DNA from: JBEVJK01 sp963791325
GTDB taxonomy: Bacteria > Pseudomonadota > Alphaproteobacteria > Rhizobiales > Rhizobiaceae
Reading direction: 5' to 3'
NCBI GenBank assembly: GCA_963791325.1
Contig: CAWBRU010000005.1
Coordinates: 248,001 to 312,000, forward strand
Length of the DNA: 64,000 nt
The translations under genes and the position numbers were made by a program. The notes beneath the pieces were generated by a model. The model was not told the origin of the DNA. It saw nothing but the letters and a program-made list of their open reading frames with translations, and made no database searches. Below, in pieces: positions 43,648 through 52,361 of the stretch; position 1 is the first letter of the stretch, and every line of letters starts with the position of its first letter.

Positions 43648-45834
43648 TTAAGCGGTTTCGCGCACCGGCAGCTCGACCGGCTCGCCCGGAAGGGCGAAGT
43701 GGTCGGCCCGCCGCGAGATGCGGGAATAGAATTCCTGCAGCGCGGGCGTCAGCGGCAGAGCCTTGGCCTTGGCCAGGTTGATGACCTTTCTCAGCCCGGC
43801 GCCGCGGGCCCGCAACGTCGCGAGCAGCGACTGATGGACACGCGCCAGCTCCTGGAAGGCGGGCGAGGCGGCCGTCTCGGCGTCGCCGACCACCGCATAG
43901 GCGCGGTTGCGGCCCTTGCGGCCGCGCAGCTCCAGTGCGCCGGCGTCGAGCAGGGCAAAACCGGTGAGTGAGGCGGCCGTGGTCTCCGACACCAGGACGT
44001 CGAAGCCGACCACCTTGCAGCAGGTCTCGATGCGCGCCGCGACATTCACAGCATCGCCCACGGCGGAATAGTTGAAGCGCAGCTCCGAGCCCATATTGCC
44101 GACGCAGGCGATGCCGGTGTGGATGCCGACGCCGATGCCGACCGGAGCTTCCTGGCCGAAGCCGAACGCATCGCCGGCATTGAGCGCAACCAGCGTCTTG
44201 CGCATCGCAAGGGCTGCCCGTACCGCCTTGGTGCCGTGATCGGCGACGTCGACCGGGGCATTCCAGAACGCCATGATCGAATCGCCGATGAACTTGTCGA
44301 GCGTGCCCTCATTGTCGGTGACATGGCGGCTGAGCGCATCGAGCAGCGTGTTCAGGAAAGCGACCACGGCGGCCGGCTGCAGGTGCTCGCTCATTTCGGT
44401 GAAGTTGCGCACGTCGACGAACATCACCGTCAGCTCGCGGTCGTCGCCGCCGAGGCGCATCGCGTCCGGCGTATGCTCGATGCGATGGAGCAGCGACGGC
44501 GACAAATATTGGCCGAAGGCACGCCGGATCGCCCGCTTCTCGCGGTCGGTGACCAGGAACCGGAACGAGGTCGCGGCGAAATGGGTGAGCGTGCCGGCAA
44601 CGATCGCCGCCAACGGGTCGAAGAGCAGGCCGTAGAGCGAGAAGGCGAACCAGGATCCGACCAGCGCCAGGCCGGTGAGCAGCAGCCCGCAGACCAGCGC
44701 GATCGCCGGGCTGACGAAGATCGTGAGCAGCACCAGCACCGTCCCCAGCGCGGCAATGGCGAGGATTTCCAGCCCATCGGCCCAATCGGGGCGGGCGAGG
44801 AAATGCCCGGACAGGATCTGCTCGACCGTCTGGGCGTGCAAGGAGACGCCGGGGACGTCCTCGCCGAGCGCGGTGGTGCGGATGTCCTGCAGGCCGGCCG
44901 ATGAGATGCCGACGAAGACGATGCTGCCGGCCAGCGCATCGCGGGTCTGGGGCGCGATCTCGTCATGGCCCAGCAGGGCGCTGGCCGAGACATAGCGGTC
45001 GGGACGGTCGTGATCGACATAGAGCCACAATTCGCCGCCGGCGGTGACGGGGACTTCGAACTCGCCGATCTTGACGGAGGAAATGACGCCGTCCTTTCCG
45101 GGTGCCCCGGCAATGATGAAGGTCGAAGCCTGTTGTGCCACCCGAAGCGCCTCCATCGCCAGGTTCGGGTAAAGCTGGGTGCCGTCGGTCAAGAACAGCG
45201 GTACCGTTCGAACGACGGCGATCGAGCGATCGGGCGACAGGCTCAGATGGCCCAAGCCGGCGGCCGCACTCTCGAACTCAGGCAACAACGGCGTCGTCGA
45301 GGAAACCGGCGGCGGGGCCCCGACCGGGCTTTCCCCGGTGTAGCCGGCAAAAGCGAACGAAGCCTTCACCGGCGGCAGATGGCGCCCCTGGTTGGAGAGG
45401 CCGTAGCCGAGCACGACCGGGCGGCCGGCAATCGCTGCGGCGAGCTTCTGGTCGTTGTCCGGCAGCTCGGCCGCGAGCGCCGGATCGATGCCGGGAACAT
45501 TGGCCACGACGCTCTTCGGCGACAATCGATCCGGCTCGGCGAAGATCATGTCGAAGGCGACCACGGCCGCCCCAGCTTCGGTCAGCCGGTCGATCAAGCG
45601 GGCGATCAAATCGCGGGGCCACGGCCACTGGCCGAACTGTTTCAGCGATTCCTCGTCGACGGCGACGATGCGCACCGGCAGCGGCTCATAGGGCCGGGGA
45701 ACCAGACGCTGATACTCGTCGAACGTCGCCTCGCGCGCCAGCTTGAGCACCGGCGGATCGATCGCCCGCAAATAGGTGAGCGCAGCAACGATGATGAGGC
45801 CGATCAGCACACCGACCTGCTGGGCGCGTGTCAT
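43648..45834 (-). CDS. CHASE2 domain adenylate/guanylate cyclase
   Basis: A 728-residue membrane receptor cyclase. One N-terminal membrane segment (VGVLIGLIIVAALTYL) precedes a large extracytoplasmic CHASE2 domain (about 40-370; IVAVDEESLKQFGQWPWPR, AFDMIFAEPD). Two or three further membrane segments (about 380-450) follow, then a class III cyclase domain (about 490-680) with metal aspartates in VMFVDVRNFTEMSEHL and GDSIMAFWN, and GDAVNVAARIE. It makes cAMP or cGMP in answer to an outside signal, perhaps relayed by the convergent FecR protein. The ATG at 45834 was chosen since the first membrane helix follows; 51 codons upstream are open but unconvincing. Confidence 0.9.
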   Translation of the reverse strand: MTRAQQVGVLIGLIIVAALTYLRAIDPPVLKLAREATFDEYQRLVPRPYEPLPVRIVAVDEESLKQFGQWPWPRDLIARLIDRLTEAGAAVVAFDMIFAEPDRLSPKSVVANVPGIDPALAAELPDNDQKLAAAIAGRPVVLGYGLSNQGRHLPPVKASFAFAGYTGESPVGAPPPVSSTTPLLPEFESAAAGLGHLSLSPDRSIAVVRTVPLFLTDGTQLYPNLAMEALRVAQQASTFIIAGAPGKDGVISSVKIGEFEVPVTAGGELWLYVDHDRPDRYVSASALLGHDEIAPQTRDALAGSIVFVGISSAGLQDIRTTALGEDVPGVSLHAQTVEQILSGHFLARPDWADGLEILAIAALGTVLVLLTIFVSPAIALVCGLLLTGLALVGSWFAFSLYGLLFDPLAAIVAGTLTHFAATSFRFLVTDREKRAIRRAFGQYLSPSLLHRIEHTPDAMRLGGDDRELTVMFVDVRNFTEMSEHLQPAAVVAFLNTLLDALSRHVTDNEGTLDKFIGDSIMAFWNAPVDVADHGTKAVRAALAMRKTLVALNAGDAFGFGQEAPVGIGVGIHTGIACVGNMGSELRFNYSAVGDAVNVAARIETCCKVVGFDVLVSETTAASLTGFALLDAGALELRGRKGRNRAYAVVGDAETAASPAFQELARVHQSLLATLRARGAGLRKVINLAKAKALPLTPALQEFYSRISRRADHFALPGEPVELPVRETA

Positions 45835-46007
45835 CTCGTCTGCCCGGACCCTCGTCGCAACAACGGCGGCGACCTTAGCAAGAACGATCCGGCGAGACGA
45901 TCCATCCTTAAGGTTGTGCCGGAAACCTCGGCTCACCCGGCCCGCCGGCGACGGCAGCGGCGCAAGCCACGGCCTGGAACAATTCATCCGGCGGCGGATT
46001 GGGGAAC

Positions 46008-46211
46008 ATGCCGCCCGAGATCCGCCTGCCCGTCACCGAGAAGGACGTCACCCAACTCGCCATCCGCTATGAACTCTGCCTCGCACTGGAGAAGCTGGGC
46101 GCCTCGCGGGAGCTGCTCACCATCGTCGGCAGGTGGGGCGACACCTACGACGACGACCAGACGCTGCGTGCCATGCAGGCCCACAACCGCGCCCCGGCGG
46201 CGAAGCCCTGA
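46008..46211 (+). CDS. Small hypothetical protein
   Basis: A 67-residue protein I do not recognise. The composition is normal coding (charged, mixed): PVTEKDVTQLAIRYELCLALEKL forms an amphipathic helix in parts, and a WGDTYDDDQTLRAM stretch follows. The ATG has GGGGAAC upstream. It is divergent from the CHASE2 cyclase and alone. Coding is likely from frame quality and ribosome site, function unknown. Confidence 0.6.
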   Translation: MPPEIRLPVTEKDVTQLAIRYELCLALEKLGASRELLTIVGRWGDTYDDDQTLRAMQAHNRAPAAKP

Positions 46212-46895
46212 ACCCTGAACAGGGGACCGGATTCCGACGCGCCGCACGCGTCGTCCCCGATACCCCCGCTTTCCACAGGCCGCCGCAGCTTGGCGACGCG
46301 GCGAAGCACGGCTAACGTTAGGGCATCTCAGGACCCGATGGACGTTCCCAACGGTTACGGAACAGACCCAAGGGACCAATCTTGAGGCCCGTCCCGGTCG
46401 ATGAACGGCCCTGTTTCGGCAGTGGCTTGGCGCGATCGGGAACCGACGGGGCCACCGGTGGCGGTTGCAAACGCGGACGGTGCACCGATGCTGCCATGAA
46501 GGCCGGATAGTCCTTCGATGGCGCGCCAAGGCAGCCTTAGGGATGCGGCGGCGCGGCTGGGACCGCGATGGATCCTTGCGGGTGCTCGCGACCTAGCCGT
46601 CAATCCAGAGGCTTGGCGGATGTTGCCGCTCTGCGGCGATACGCCGGAACAGGCCGCTGACTTGACAGGGAGGCGCTGGGAGTGATCCCGGCGCTTTCTC
46701 TGCGCCGGTCTTTCTCTGCGCCGGTTTCTCTGCGCCCGGCAGTTGCGCTGCGCTTCGCTATACTTGGCTCGTGACCGTTTTCTCGGCCCACAGTCCGTTT
46801 GGGGGCGCAGGTATCGGCCGGCGGGCTTGGCCGGTCTCGACCGGTCGTGCCCCTGCCAATCGCGACCCGCTCGACAATTGCCTATGCAGTCGGGC
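46212..46895. other. Gene-poor stretch with a triplicated 14-bp repeat
   Basis: I find no credible gene in these 684 bases; frames on both strands are Arg/Pro/Ser-rich shadows. At 46695-46739 TTTCTCTGCGCCGG occurs three times in tandem (46695-46708, 46711-46724, 46725-46739 with one extra C). The tract separates the small gene from mnmA and may be the remnant of a lost gene. Confidence 0.5.
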
Positions 46896-48125
46896 TCAGC
46901 CCGCCGAACCGCCCGTGGCGAGCTGCCCCGCGCTCGGCGTTTGCAGCGGTCCGGCGGCGCGCAGCCGCGACAGCATCGCTTCGGCCTCCGGTGCGCGCTC
47001 GACCGCTGCGATAAAGCCTCCGCCGAGCACCCGGGCATCATCGCTGCCGCTGTCGTAGAAGACGCAGGCCTGCCCGGGGGCGACGCCGCCTTCGCCCTCG
47101 GCGAGATCGACGGAGGCCGCGCCGTCGCGCCAGCTGAGCACCGCCGGCCGCGGCGGCCGCGTCGAGCGCACCCGGGCATAGAGCTCGATGCCCGTTCGGC
47201 CGATCGCCGCGAGCGGATCGTCGCCCAGCCAATTCACCTGCCTCAGCCCGATGCGGCGCGTGTCGAGCGCGGAGCGCGGCCCGACGACCACCCGCGCGTC
47301 GGCCGCATCGAGATGGACGACATAGAGCGGCTCGCCCGCCGCCACGCTCAGGCCGCGCCGCTGGCCGACCGTGAAGCGCAGGATCCCGTCATGACGGCCG
47401 AGCACCCGTCCGTCGAGATGGACGATCTCGCCCGACCGTGCCGCCTCCGGCTTCAGCTTGGCGACGACGTCGGAATAGCGGCCCTGCGGCACGAAGCAGA
47501 TGTCCTGGCTGTCGGCCTTGGCAGCGACCGCCAGGCCCATCGCCGCGGCGAGATCGCGGACCTCGTCCTTGGTGCGCTCGCCGAGCGGAAAGCGCAGATA
47601 GTCGACCTGATCGCCGGTGGTAGCGAACAGGAAATAGGACTGGTCGCGCGCCGCGTCGCGCGGCCGGTAGAGGGCCCGATGCACCCCGTTCGGGCGGCTG
47701 CGGATATAGTGGCCGGTGGCCAATGCGTCGGCGCCGAGCTCGCGCGCGGTGACCAGAAGGTCGGCGAACTTGACCGTCTGGTTGCACGAGACGCACGGGA
47801 TCGGCGTCTCCCCGGCGACATAGCTCGCGGCGAACGGATCGATCACCGCCTGCCTGAAGCGCTCCTCATAGTCGAGCACGTAATGCGGAATGCCGAGCAG
47901 CTCGGCCACCCGGCGCGCATCGGCGATGTCCTGGCCGGCGCAGCATGAGCCGGCCCGGTGGGTTGCGGCGCCATGGTCGTAAAGCTGCAAGGTGACGCCG
48001 ACGACGTCATAGCCCTCGCGCTTCAACAGCCCGGCCACCACCGAAGAATCGACGCCGCCGGACATGGCGACCACGACCCGGGTCTCGGCCGGCGCACGCG
48101 GCAGGTCCAAACTGTTCATCGTCAT
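46896..48125 (-). CDS. mnmA: tRNA-specific 2-thiouridylase MnmA
   Basis: A 409-residue enzyme that thiolates uridine 34 in tRNAs for Lys, Glu and Gln, using ATP and sulfur from a relay. The PP-loop AMSGGVDSSVVAG is at about residues 20-32. Catalytic cysteines are expected in ETPIPCVSCNQ (about 128) and in KADSQDICFVP (about 225). LATGHYIR and GRHDGILRFTVGQRRGL are family hallmarks. Length normal with a slightly long C-terminus. It is divergent from sciP, an order common in Hyphomicrobiales. MTM or MNS can be the start, two codons apart. Confidence 0.95.
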   Translation of the reverse strand: MTMNSLDLPRAPAETRVVVAMSGGVDSSVVAGLLKREGYDVVGVTLQLYDHGAATHRAGSCCAGQDIADARRVAELLGIPHYVLDYEERFRQAVIDPFAASYVAGETPIPCVSCNQTVKFADLLVTARELGADALATGHYIRSRPNGVHRALYRPRDAARDQSYFLFATTGDQVDYLRFPLGERTKDEVRDLAAAMGLAVAAKADSQDICFVPQGRYSDVVAKLKPEAARSGEIVHLDGRVLGRHDGILRFTVGQRRGLSVAAGEPLYVVHLDAADARVVVGPRSALDTRRIGLRQVNWLGDDPLAAIGRTGIELYARVRSTRPPRPAVLSWRDGAASVDLAEGEGGVAPGQACVFYDSGSDDARVLGGGFIAAVERAPEAEAMLSRLRAAGPLQTPSAGQLATGGSAG

Positions 48126-48272
48126 TGGCGTTCGCCGTCCTTCCGGCGGCAGCTTTTGCCAAGCCCGGCGCGGCGGGTCAAGGAAAACGGCCAGACCGCG
48201 GCGAGATGCTTCACCTTGGCCGCACGCCGCGTCACTTGGCGGGAAGCGGCGCGAAGGGCGTAAATCCCGGCC

Positions 48273-48375
48273 TTAACTATGATTACATTTCGCTTACCGG
48301 GCGCTTAGGCAATTTTTAAAGACGCAACGCTAAGTTCATTGGAGATTGGGCCGAGTGCGTGTTGCGTAGAGAGTC
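48273..48375 (+). promoter_or_regulatory. sciP promoter region with CtrA-like site and a GANTC site
   Basis: TTAACTATGATTAC (48273-48286) resembles the CtrA box TTAA-N7-TTAA in its first half and spacing only in part. GAGTC at 48371-48375, a CcrM methylation site, ends three bases before the sciP start codon. CtrA and CcrM control of sciP is known in Caulobacter; here it is inferred. Confidence 0.35.
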
Positions 48376-48378
48376 GAA

Positions 48379-48654
48379 ATGACCGACCTGGTTAGACCGC
48401 GAGTCAAATACGTCATCGGGCCTGACGGCAGCCCTCTCACCATCGCCGACTTGCCGCCCAGCAATACCCGGCGCTGGGTCATTCGGCGCAAGGCAGAGGT
48501 GGTGGCGGCGGTGCGCGGCGGTCTGCTCAGCCTCGACGAAGCCTGCCAGCGCTACAAGCTGACGGTCGAGGAATTCCTGTCGTGGCAGGCTTCGATCGAC
48601 GAATATGGACTGGCGGGCCTGCGCACCACCCGCATCCAGCAATACCGGCACTGA
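48379..48654 (+). CDS. sciP: CtrA inhibitor SciP (DUF1153 family)
   Basis: A 91-residue helix-turn-helix protein. It shows the full family pattern: VKYVIGPDGSPLTIADLPP, then TRRWVIRRKAEVVAAVRGGLLSLDEACQRYKL (in parts) and TVEEFLSWQ near the end. In Caulobacter SciP binds CtrA and blocks transcription of CtrA target genes. It lies within 2 kb of ctrA itself, in a cell-cycle block. GANTC overlaps its ribosome-site region. Confidence 0.95.
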   Translation: MTDLVRPRVKYVIGPDGSPLTIADLPPSNTRRWVIRRKAEVVAAVRGGLLSLDEACQRYKLTVEEFLSWQASIDEYGLAGLRTTRIQQYRH

Positions 48655-48749
48655 TCCGAGCGCGTTGCGACCCCGTCGGCCGGCGCCAGCGCCGGCATTT
48701 TCATCTCCGGCCGGGAAGCCGTCGCCGCCTTTCTCCTTGGAATTGCTCT

Positions 48750-48815
48750 AAGTCTTTGTTTTTCTGCAATTCCAAACGGAGAACCGGTTTCCACTTCTCC
48801 TCGAATTGCTCTAGA
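48750..48815. repeat. Dispersed palindromic intergenic repeat, full copy B
   Basis: 66 bp, same length as copy A at 5868 with 60 identical positions. A partial end copy GGAATTGCTCTA directly precedes it (48739-48750). The TAG stop of the beta-lactamase gene (48811-48813, read leftward) is the CTA of its right edge, as in copy A. Confidence 0.75.
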
Positions 48816-49677
48816 AACTGGTCGCGACGATCCGACCGATTTCCTTCATGACGACGTTGCGCTCGTCGTCGGAGGCCGGCAACTCGGCGAGATAGGCGGC
48901 CACGACGATCGGCGGGCGATCGGGTGGCCAGACCACGGCAATGTCGTTGGTGACGCCGTTGTTGCCGGTGCCGGTCTTGTCGCCGACCTGCCACTCGCGC
49001 GGCATGCCGGCGCGCAGGCGCTCCTCCCCGGTCGTGGTCGCCAGCATCCACGATTTGAGCTGGGCGCGAGAAGCCTGAGAGAGCGCATCGCCAAGCACGA
49101 TCTTCTGCAGATTCGCGGCCATTGCCGCCGGCGCGGTGGTGTCGCGCGGATCGCCGGGCTTGCCCTCGTTGAGCTCGAGCTCGTAGCGGTCGAGCCGGGT
49201 GACGACATCGCCGAGCGAGCGGGCATAGGCGGTCAGCCCCTCCGGCCCGCCGATCGCCTTCAACAACAGGTTGCCGGCAGTGTTGTCGCTGACGGTCATC
49301 GCCGCATGGCAGAGCTCGGCCAAGGTCATGCCGATGCCGCCGACATGGTCCTTGGTCACCGGCGAGCCGTCGACCAGATCCTTGTCGGTGAACACCACGC
49401 GCCGGTCGAGGCGGTCGAGCCCTTGGTCGACGCGCGAAAGGACCGCGGCCGCGGCGAGCAGCTTGAACGTGCTGCAGAGAGGAAAGCGGTCGTCGGGCCG
49501 GTGTGCGAAACGCTTGCCGGTCGCGGTGTCGAACGCCACGACGCCGAGACGGCCGCCGGATTTGCGCTCCAGCTCAGCCAGCTGGGCTTCGGGGTCGGGC
49601 TGGGCAGCGGCCGGGCCCGACAGCCGCGGCAGGACGCCGAGGGCAAGCATGGCAAGAACAGTGCGCCGCCTGGTCAC
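48811..49677 (-). CDS. Class A beta-lactamase
   Basis: A 288-residue exported serine beta-lactamase. Active-site elements are all present: S-x-x-K in CSTFKLL (Ser70 equivalent), SDN in VSDNTAGN (130 loop), E in LDRYELELNE (166 equivalent) and KTG in GDKTGTGNNG (234). The signal region starts TRRRTVLAMLALG, with consecutive arginines that could be a Tat signal. The GTG start at 49677 follows GGGGAATC and matches the signal peptide; a TTG ten codons upstream is less likely. Chromosomal, unlinked to any mobile element or AmpR-type regulator. Spectrum cannot be told from sequence by eye. Confidence 0.93.
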   Translation of the reverse strand: MTRRRTVLAMLALGVLPRLSGPAAAQPDPEAQLAELERKSGGRLGVVAFDTATGKRFAHRPDDRFPLCSTFKLLAAAAVLSRVDQGLDRLDRRVVFTDKDLVDGSPVTKDHVGGIGMTLAELCHAAMTVSDNTAGNLLLKAIGGPEGLTAYARSLGDVVTRLDRYELELNEGKPGDPRDTTAPAAMAANLQKIVLGDALSQASRAQLKSWMLATTTGEERLRAGMPREWQVGDKTGTGNNGVTNDIAVVWPPDRPPIVVAAYLAELPASDDERNVVMKEIGRIVATSF

Positions 49678-49861
49678 GATTGCGATTCCCCACGCCGCGC
49701 GGGCCAAATTGCCATGCCGGCAAAGCTTCGAAGACAGTCGCCGCGCCGGGCCGAACGTGACCGGAACCCGGGGAGCACCCCGCCCCCGTCCCGATCCGCC
49801 TTGTGCAGCCTGGAAATGAGAGAATTATGGCGGATTGGCGCCAAAGCCGGACAGATCGCGC

Positions 49862-50233
49862 TCAGCCGATCATCGCGTTTCGCTGATCGCCGTCGCGCAG
49901 CTTCGAATCGCGCGATTCGAGCAGCTCTGCCTTGATCAGTTCCGCCTCCGCTTCGGCGAGAACCGCCGCGGCGGCGCTCTTCTGCTCGGCCAGATCGAGC
50001 TGCGAGTTCTTCAGATTGTCACGCCGCAGGCGCGCCGCCTTGGCAAAGGTGGGATAGGCGAAGTGCTGGATGTCGGTGATGCCGGCCTTGCGTTCCTCGG
50101 CGGCGATCTGGGCCTCCAGCTCGGCGGCCATGCGCTCAAATTCGGCGATCATCGTCTCCAGCTGGGCAAGCTGCCGCCGCTTCTCGTTCACTTGAAACTG
50201 CTTCAGGCGCACCAGGTTTTCACGTGACTTCAT
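49862..50233 (-). CDS. fliJ: FliJ-like flagellar export protein
   Basis: A 123-residue, fully helical coiled-coil protein (KSRENLVRLKQFQVNEKRRQLAQLETMIAEF in parts; LAEQKSAAAAVLAEAEAELIKAELLESRD). This short FliJ-like protein is regularly encoded divergent from ctrA in Hyphomicrobiales and is usually named flagellar export protein FliJ. It would act as a chaperone or ATPase stalk partner in the flagellar exporter. The ATG has GGAG upstream. The link to motility comes from family and position, since no other flagellar gene is in the window. Confidence 0.82.
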   Translation of the reverse strand: MKSRENLVRLKQFQVNEKRRQLAQLETMIAEFERMAAELEAQIAAEERKAGITDIQHFAYPTFAKAARLRRDNLKNSQLDLAEQKSAAAAVLAEAEAELIKAELLESRDSKLRDGDQRNAMIG

Positions 50234-50430
50234 GAACAACTCCAACAAGAGCGTCTCGGCCGCCCAGGACGAGGCCCCGCCCGTGCCAGAATCCGCACCG
50301 GCGGTAACCAATCGTTTACGCGCATTGTTAATCATAGCCGCCAGGGCTTAAGGCACGGTAAAGATCAGCGCCGCGAGCCCCGGATGCCGCGAGGGGCGGC
50401 CGCCGCTGAGCAGGCAAGATGCAGCATGGG

Positions 50431-50513
50431 ATTCATGTTTAGATTCAACAGGGTGTAGTCAGAATCTAAAAATTCTGTTAGTGCTTCGGATGGGGAATCA
50501 GGTTTCATTAACC
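50431..50513 (+). promoter_or_regulatory. ctrA promoter region with four GANTC sites and a CtrA half-site
   Basis: GATTC at 50431 and 50443 and GAATC at 50462 and 50495 give four CcrM sites in 69 bases. TTAACC at 50508-50513 is a CtrA half-site. Cell-cycle-timed methylation and autoregulation of ctrA through such sites are established in Caulobacter and rhizobia. The rest of 50234-50601 is non-coding. Confidence 0.65.
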
Positions 50514-50601
50514 ATTCGCTGGCAGGCTCTGGAACAAGGCAAGCGCTGCACCGTCCCACCCAACCGCGTGAGCCGGGTCGGTCGCACAGAAGGGGACTGA
50601 A

Positions 50602-51297
50602 ATGCGCGTTCTGCTGATTGAAGACGACAGTGCAACCGCCCAAAGCATCGAGCTGATGCTCAAATCGGAGAGCTTCAACGTCTACACCACCGACCTCGGC
50701 GAGGAAGGTGTCGATCTCGGCAAGCTCTACGATTACGACATCATCCTGCTCGACCTCAACTTGCCGGACATGTCCGGCTACGAGGTGCTGCGCACCTTGC
50801 GCCTGTCCAAGGTCAAGACTCCGATCCTGATCCTCTCCGGCATGGCCGGGATCGAGGACAAGGTGCGCGGGCTGGGGTTCGGCGCCGACGACTATATGAC
50901 CAAGCCGTTCCACAAGGACGAGCTCGTCGCCCGCATCCACGCCATCGTGCGCCGCTCCAAGGGTCACGCCCAGTCGATCATCTCGACCGGCGACCTGATC
51001 GTCAATCTCGACGCCAAGACGGTCGAGGTCGGCGGCCAGCGCGTGCACCTGACCGGCAAGGAATACCAGATGCTGGAGCTGCTGTCCTTGCGCAAGGGCA
51101 CGACGCTGACCAAGGAGATGTTTCTCAACCATCTCTACGGCGGCATGGACGAGCCCGAGCTGAAGATCATCGACGTGTTCATCTGCAAGCTGCGCAAGAA
51201 GCTCGATGCCGCCTCGGGCGGCCAGAACTACATCGAAACCGTGTGGGGCCGCGGCTATGTGCTGCGCGAGCCCGAGGACATCCGCGAAAGCGCCTGA
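50602..51297 (+). CDS. ctrA: Cell-cycle master response regulator CtrA
   Basis: A 231-residue OmpR-type response regulator, nearly the canonical CtrA sequence throughout. The receiver has acidic pair EDD (residues 8-10), phospho-acceptor D51 in IILLDLNLPD and K in TKPFHKDELVARIH (about 104). The winged helix covers about 125-230 (TGKEYQMLELLSLRKG, EPELKIIDVFICKLRKKLD). Phosphorylated by the CckA-ChpT relay, it controls replication, division, motility and envelope genes. The chpT gene is convergent with it and the fliJ-like gene divergent. Start follows AGAAGGGGACTGAA. Confidence 0.98.
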   Translation: MRVLLIEDDSATAQSIELMLKSESFNVYTTDLGEEGVDLGKLYDYDIILLDLNLPDMSGYEVLRTLRLSKVKTPILILSGMAGIEDKVRGLGFGADDYMTKPFHKDELVARIHAIVRRSKGHAQSIISTGDLIVNLDAKTVEVGGQRVHLTGKEYQMLELLSLRKGTTLTKEMFLNHLYGGMDEPELKIIDVFICKLRKKLDAASGGQNYIETVWGRGYVLREPEDIRESA

Positions 51298-51404
51298 GTC
51301 TTTGCGCCCGGCGCCGGCGGCGGCTTCTCACCCTGTCGGGCGAGGGCGGCCGATGCGGTGCGTGGCCGGATCAAGGTCGGCGCGGCCGCATGCCCGCCGG
51401 CTCC

Positions 51405-51433
51405 AGAGCGGATCTTTTCCTGGAATTGCTCGA
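51405..51433. repeat. Degenerate copy of the dispersed palindromic repeat
   Basis: AGAGCGGATC, then CTGGAATTGCTC, lies between the ctrA and chpT ends and could act as their bidirectional terminator-like spacer. No T tract is present. Confidence 0.45.
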
Positions 51434-51463
51434 GCGCAGCCGTGAACCCGGCCCGAGGGCAAA

Positions 51464-52093
51464 TCAAGCGGCGCTGAGCACGATCTCCTCGGCGGTGGCG
51501 CGGATCGTAATCGTCATCTTGGCTTCGCGGGCAAGCAGCAGCGTGTAATAGGGCTGCACCGCATGCGCATCGATCGGCTCTTCGGGCCGGGCGCCCGAGT
51601 GCAGCTCGAGGAATTTCGGCGGCACCCGTACCATCGGGCCGCTGGCCGCCAGCGCAAAGCGGGGCTCGGCGTCGAGATCCGCGAGCGTGACGGTCAGCCG
51701 GCCGCCGCGCGGGATGGCGGCATTGGCGATCAGGATCAAGTTGAGCAGAAGCTTGACCTTGTTCTTGGGCAGCAGCGCCCGCTGGCCGTTCCACACAAGC
51801 TCCGGCTTTTCGTTTTTCAAGAACGCAATCGCCACCGATTCGGCGTCACCGGTGTCGATCAGCATGCCCGCGGAGCCGGCGGCACCGAAAGCGAGGCGGG
51901 CGAATTGCAGCCGCGAGGACGCATTGCGGGCGCTGACACGGATCAGATTCATGGCGTCCGCGTCGGCGCCGCCTTCGTCGAGCAGCTCGAGCCCGTTGTT
52001 GATCGCGCCGACCGGCGAGATGATGTCGTGGCAGACGCGGCTGCAGAGCAGCGCCGCCAGCTCGGGCGCCGGAAGCGTAAATGGATCCGTCAT
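51464..52093 (-). CDS. chpT: Histidine phosphotransferase ChpT
   Basis: A 209-residue dimeric phosphotransferase. The four-helix part has the phospho-accepting histidine in LLCSRVCHDIISPVGAINNGLELL (H about residue 21; shown in parts). The degenerate ATPase-like C-terminal domain follows (LPKNKVKLLLNLILIANAAIPRGG). It passes phosphate from CckA to CtrA and CpdR. Its convergent position to ctrA and upstream neighbour eipA match Brucella and relatives. The ATG at 52093 was chosen at the family start; 50 open codons upstream overlap the divergent promoter. Confidence 0.93.
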   Translation of the reverse strand: MTDPFTLPAPELAALLCSRVCHDIISPVGAINNGLELLDEGGADADAMNLIRVSARNASSRLQFARLAFGAAGSAGMLIDTGDAESVAIAFLKNEKPELVWNGQRALLPKNKVKLLLNLILIANAAIPRGGRLTVTLADLDAEPRFALAASGPMVRVPPKFLELHSGARPEEPIDAHAVQPYYTLLLAREAKMTITIRATAEEIVLSAA

Positions 52094-52247
52094 GGGCCGA
52101 TGTTCCCGGATTTGCCGTCCTCGATCAGGCGTTGGCAAATCGCGCCTTCGCCGGTTGGGAAACTGGTACACAGCGCCCGTCCAACCAGCAAGGAAGTGCG
52201 CCAAAATAGCTTGCAGCCGCGCAGTCCCGAATTGTGAAATCATTAAT

Positions 52248-52253
52248 GGTTAA
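52248..52253. promoter_or_regulatory. CtrA half-site upstream of eipA
   Basis: GGTTAA, the reverse of TTAACC, within ATTAATGGTTAAT in the divergent chpT-eipA region. eipA of Brucella is reported to be directly controlled by CtrA, which makes the site plausible. Confidence 0.4.
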
Positions 52254-52361
52254 TCCACAATTACGGCCTAGCGTTCGGCAAAGCCCCGAAGCAAGCGACC
52301 GGCAAGAGCCGCGGCCCGGGCGAGGCGTCGGCGGAGCTGCTCCCTGACGGAGATTGGACGC

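Noticed and set aside
46355..46895. Possible leftward gene upstream of the small 67-residue gene
   Set aside because: Pro/Arg/Ser-rich, no ribosome site, merges into antisense mnmA.
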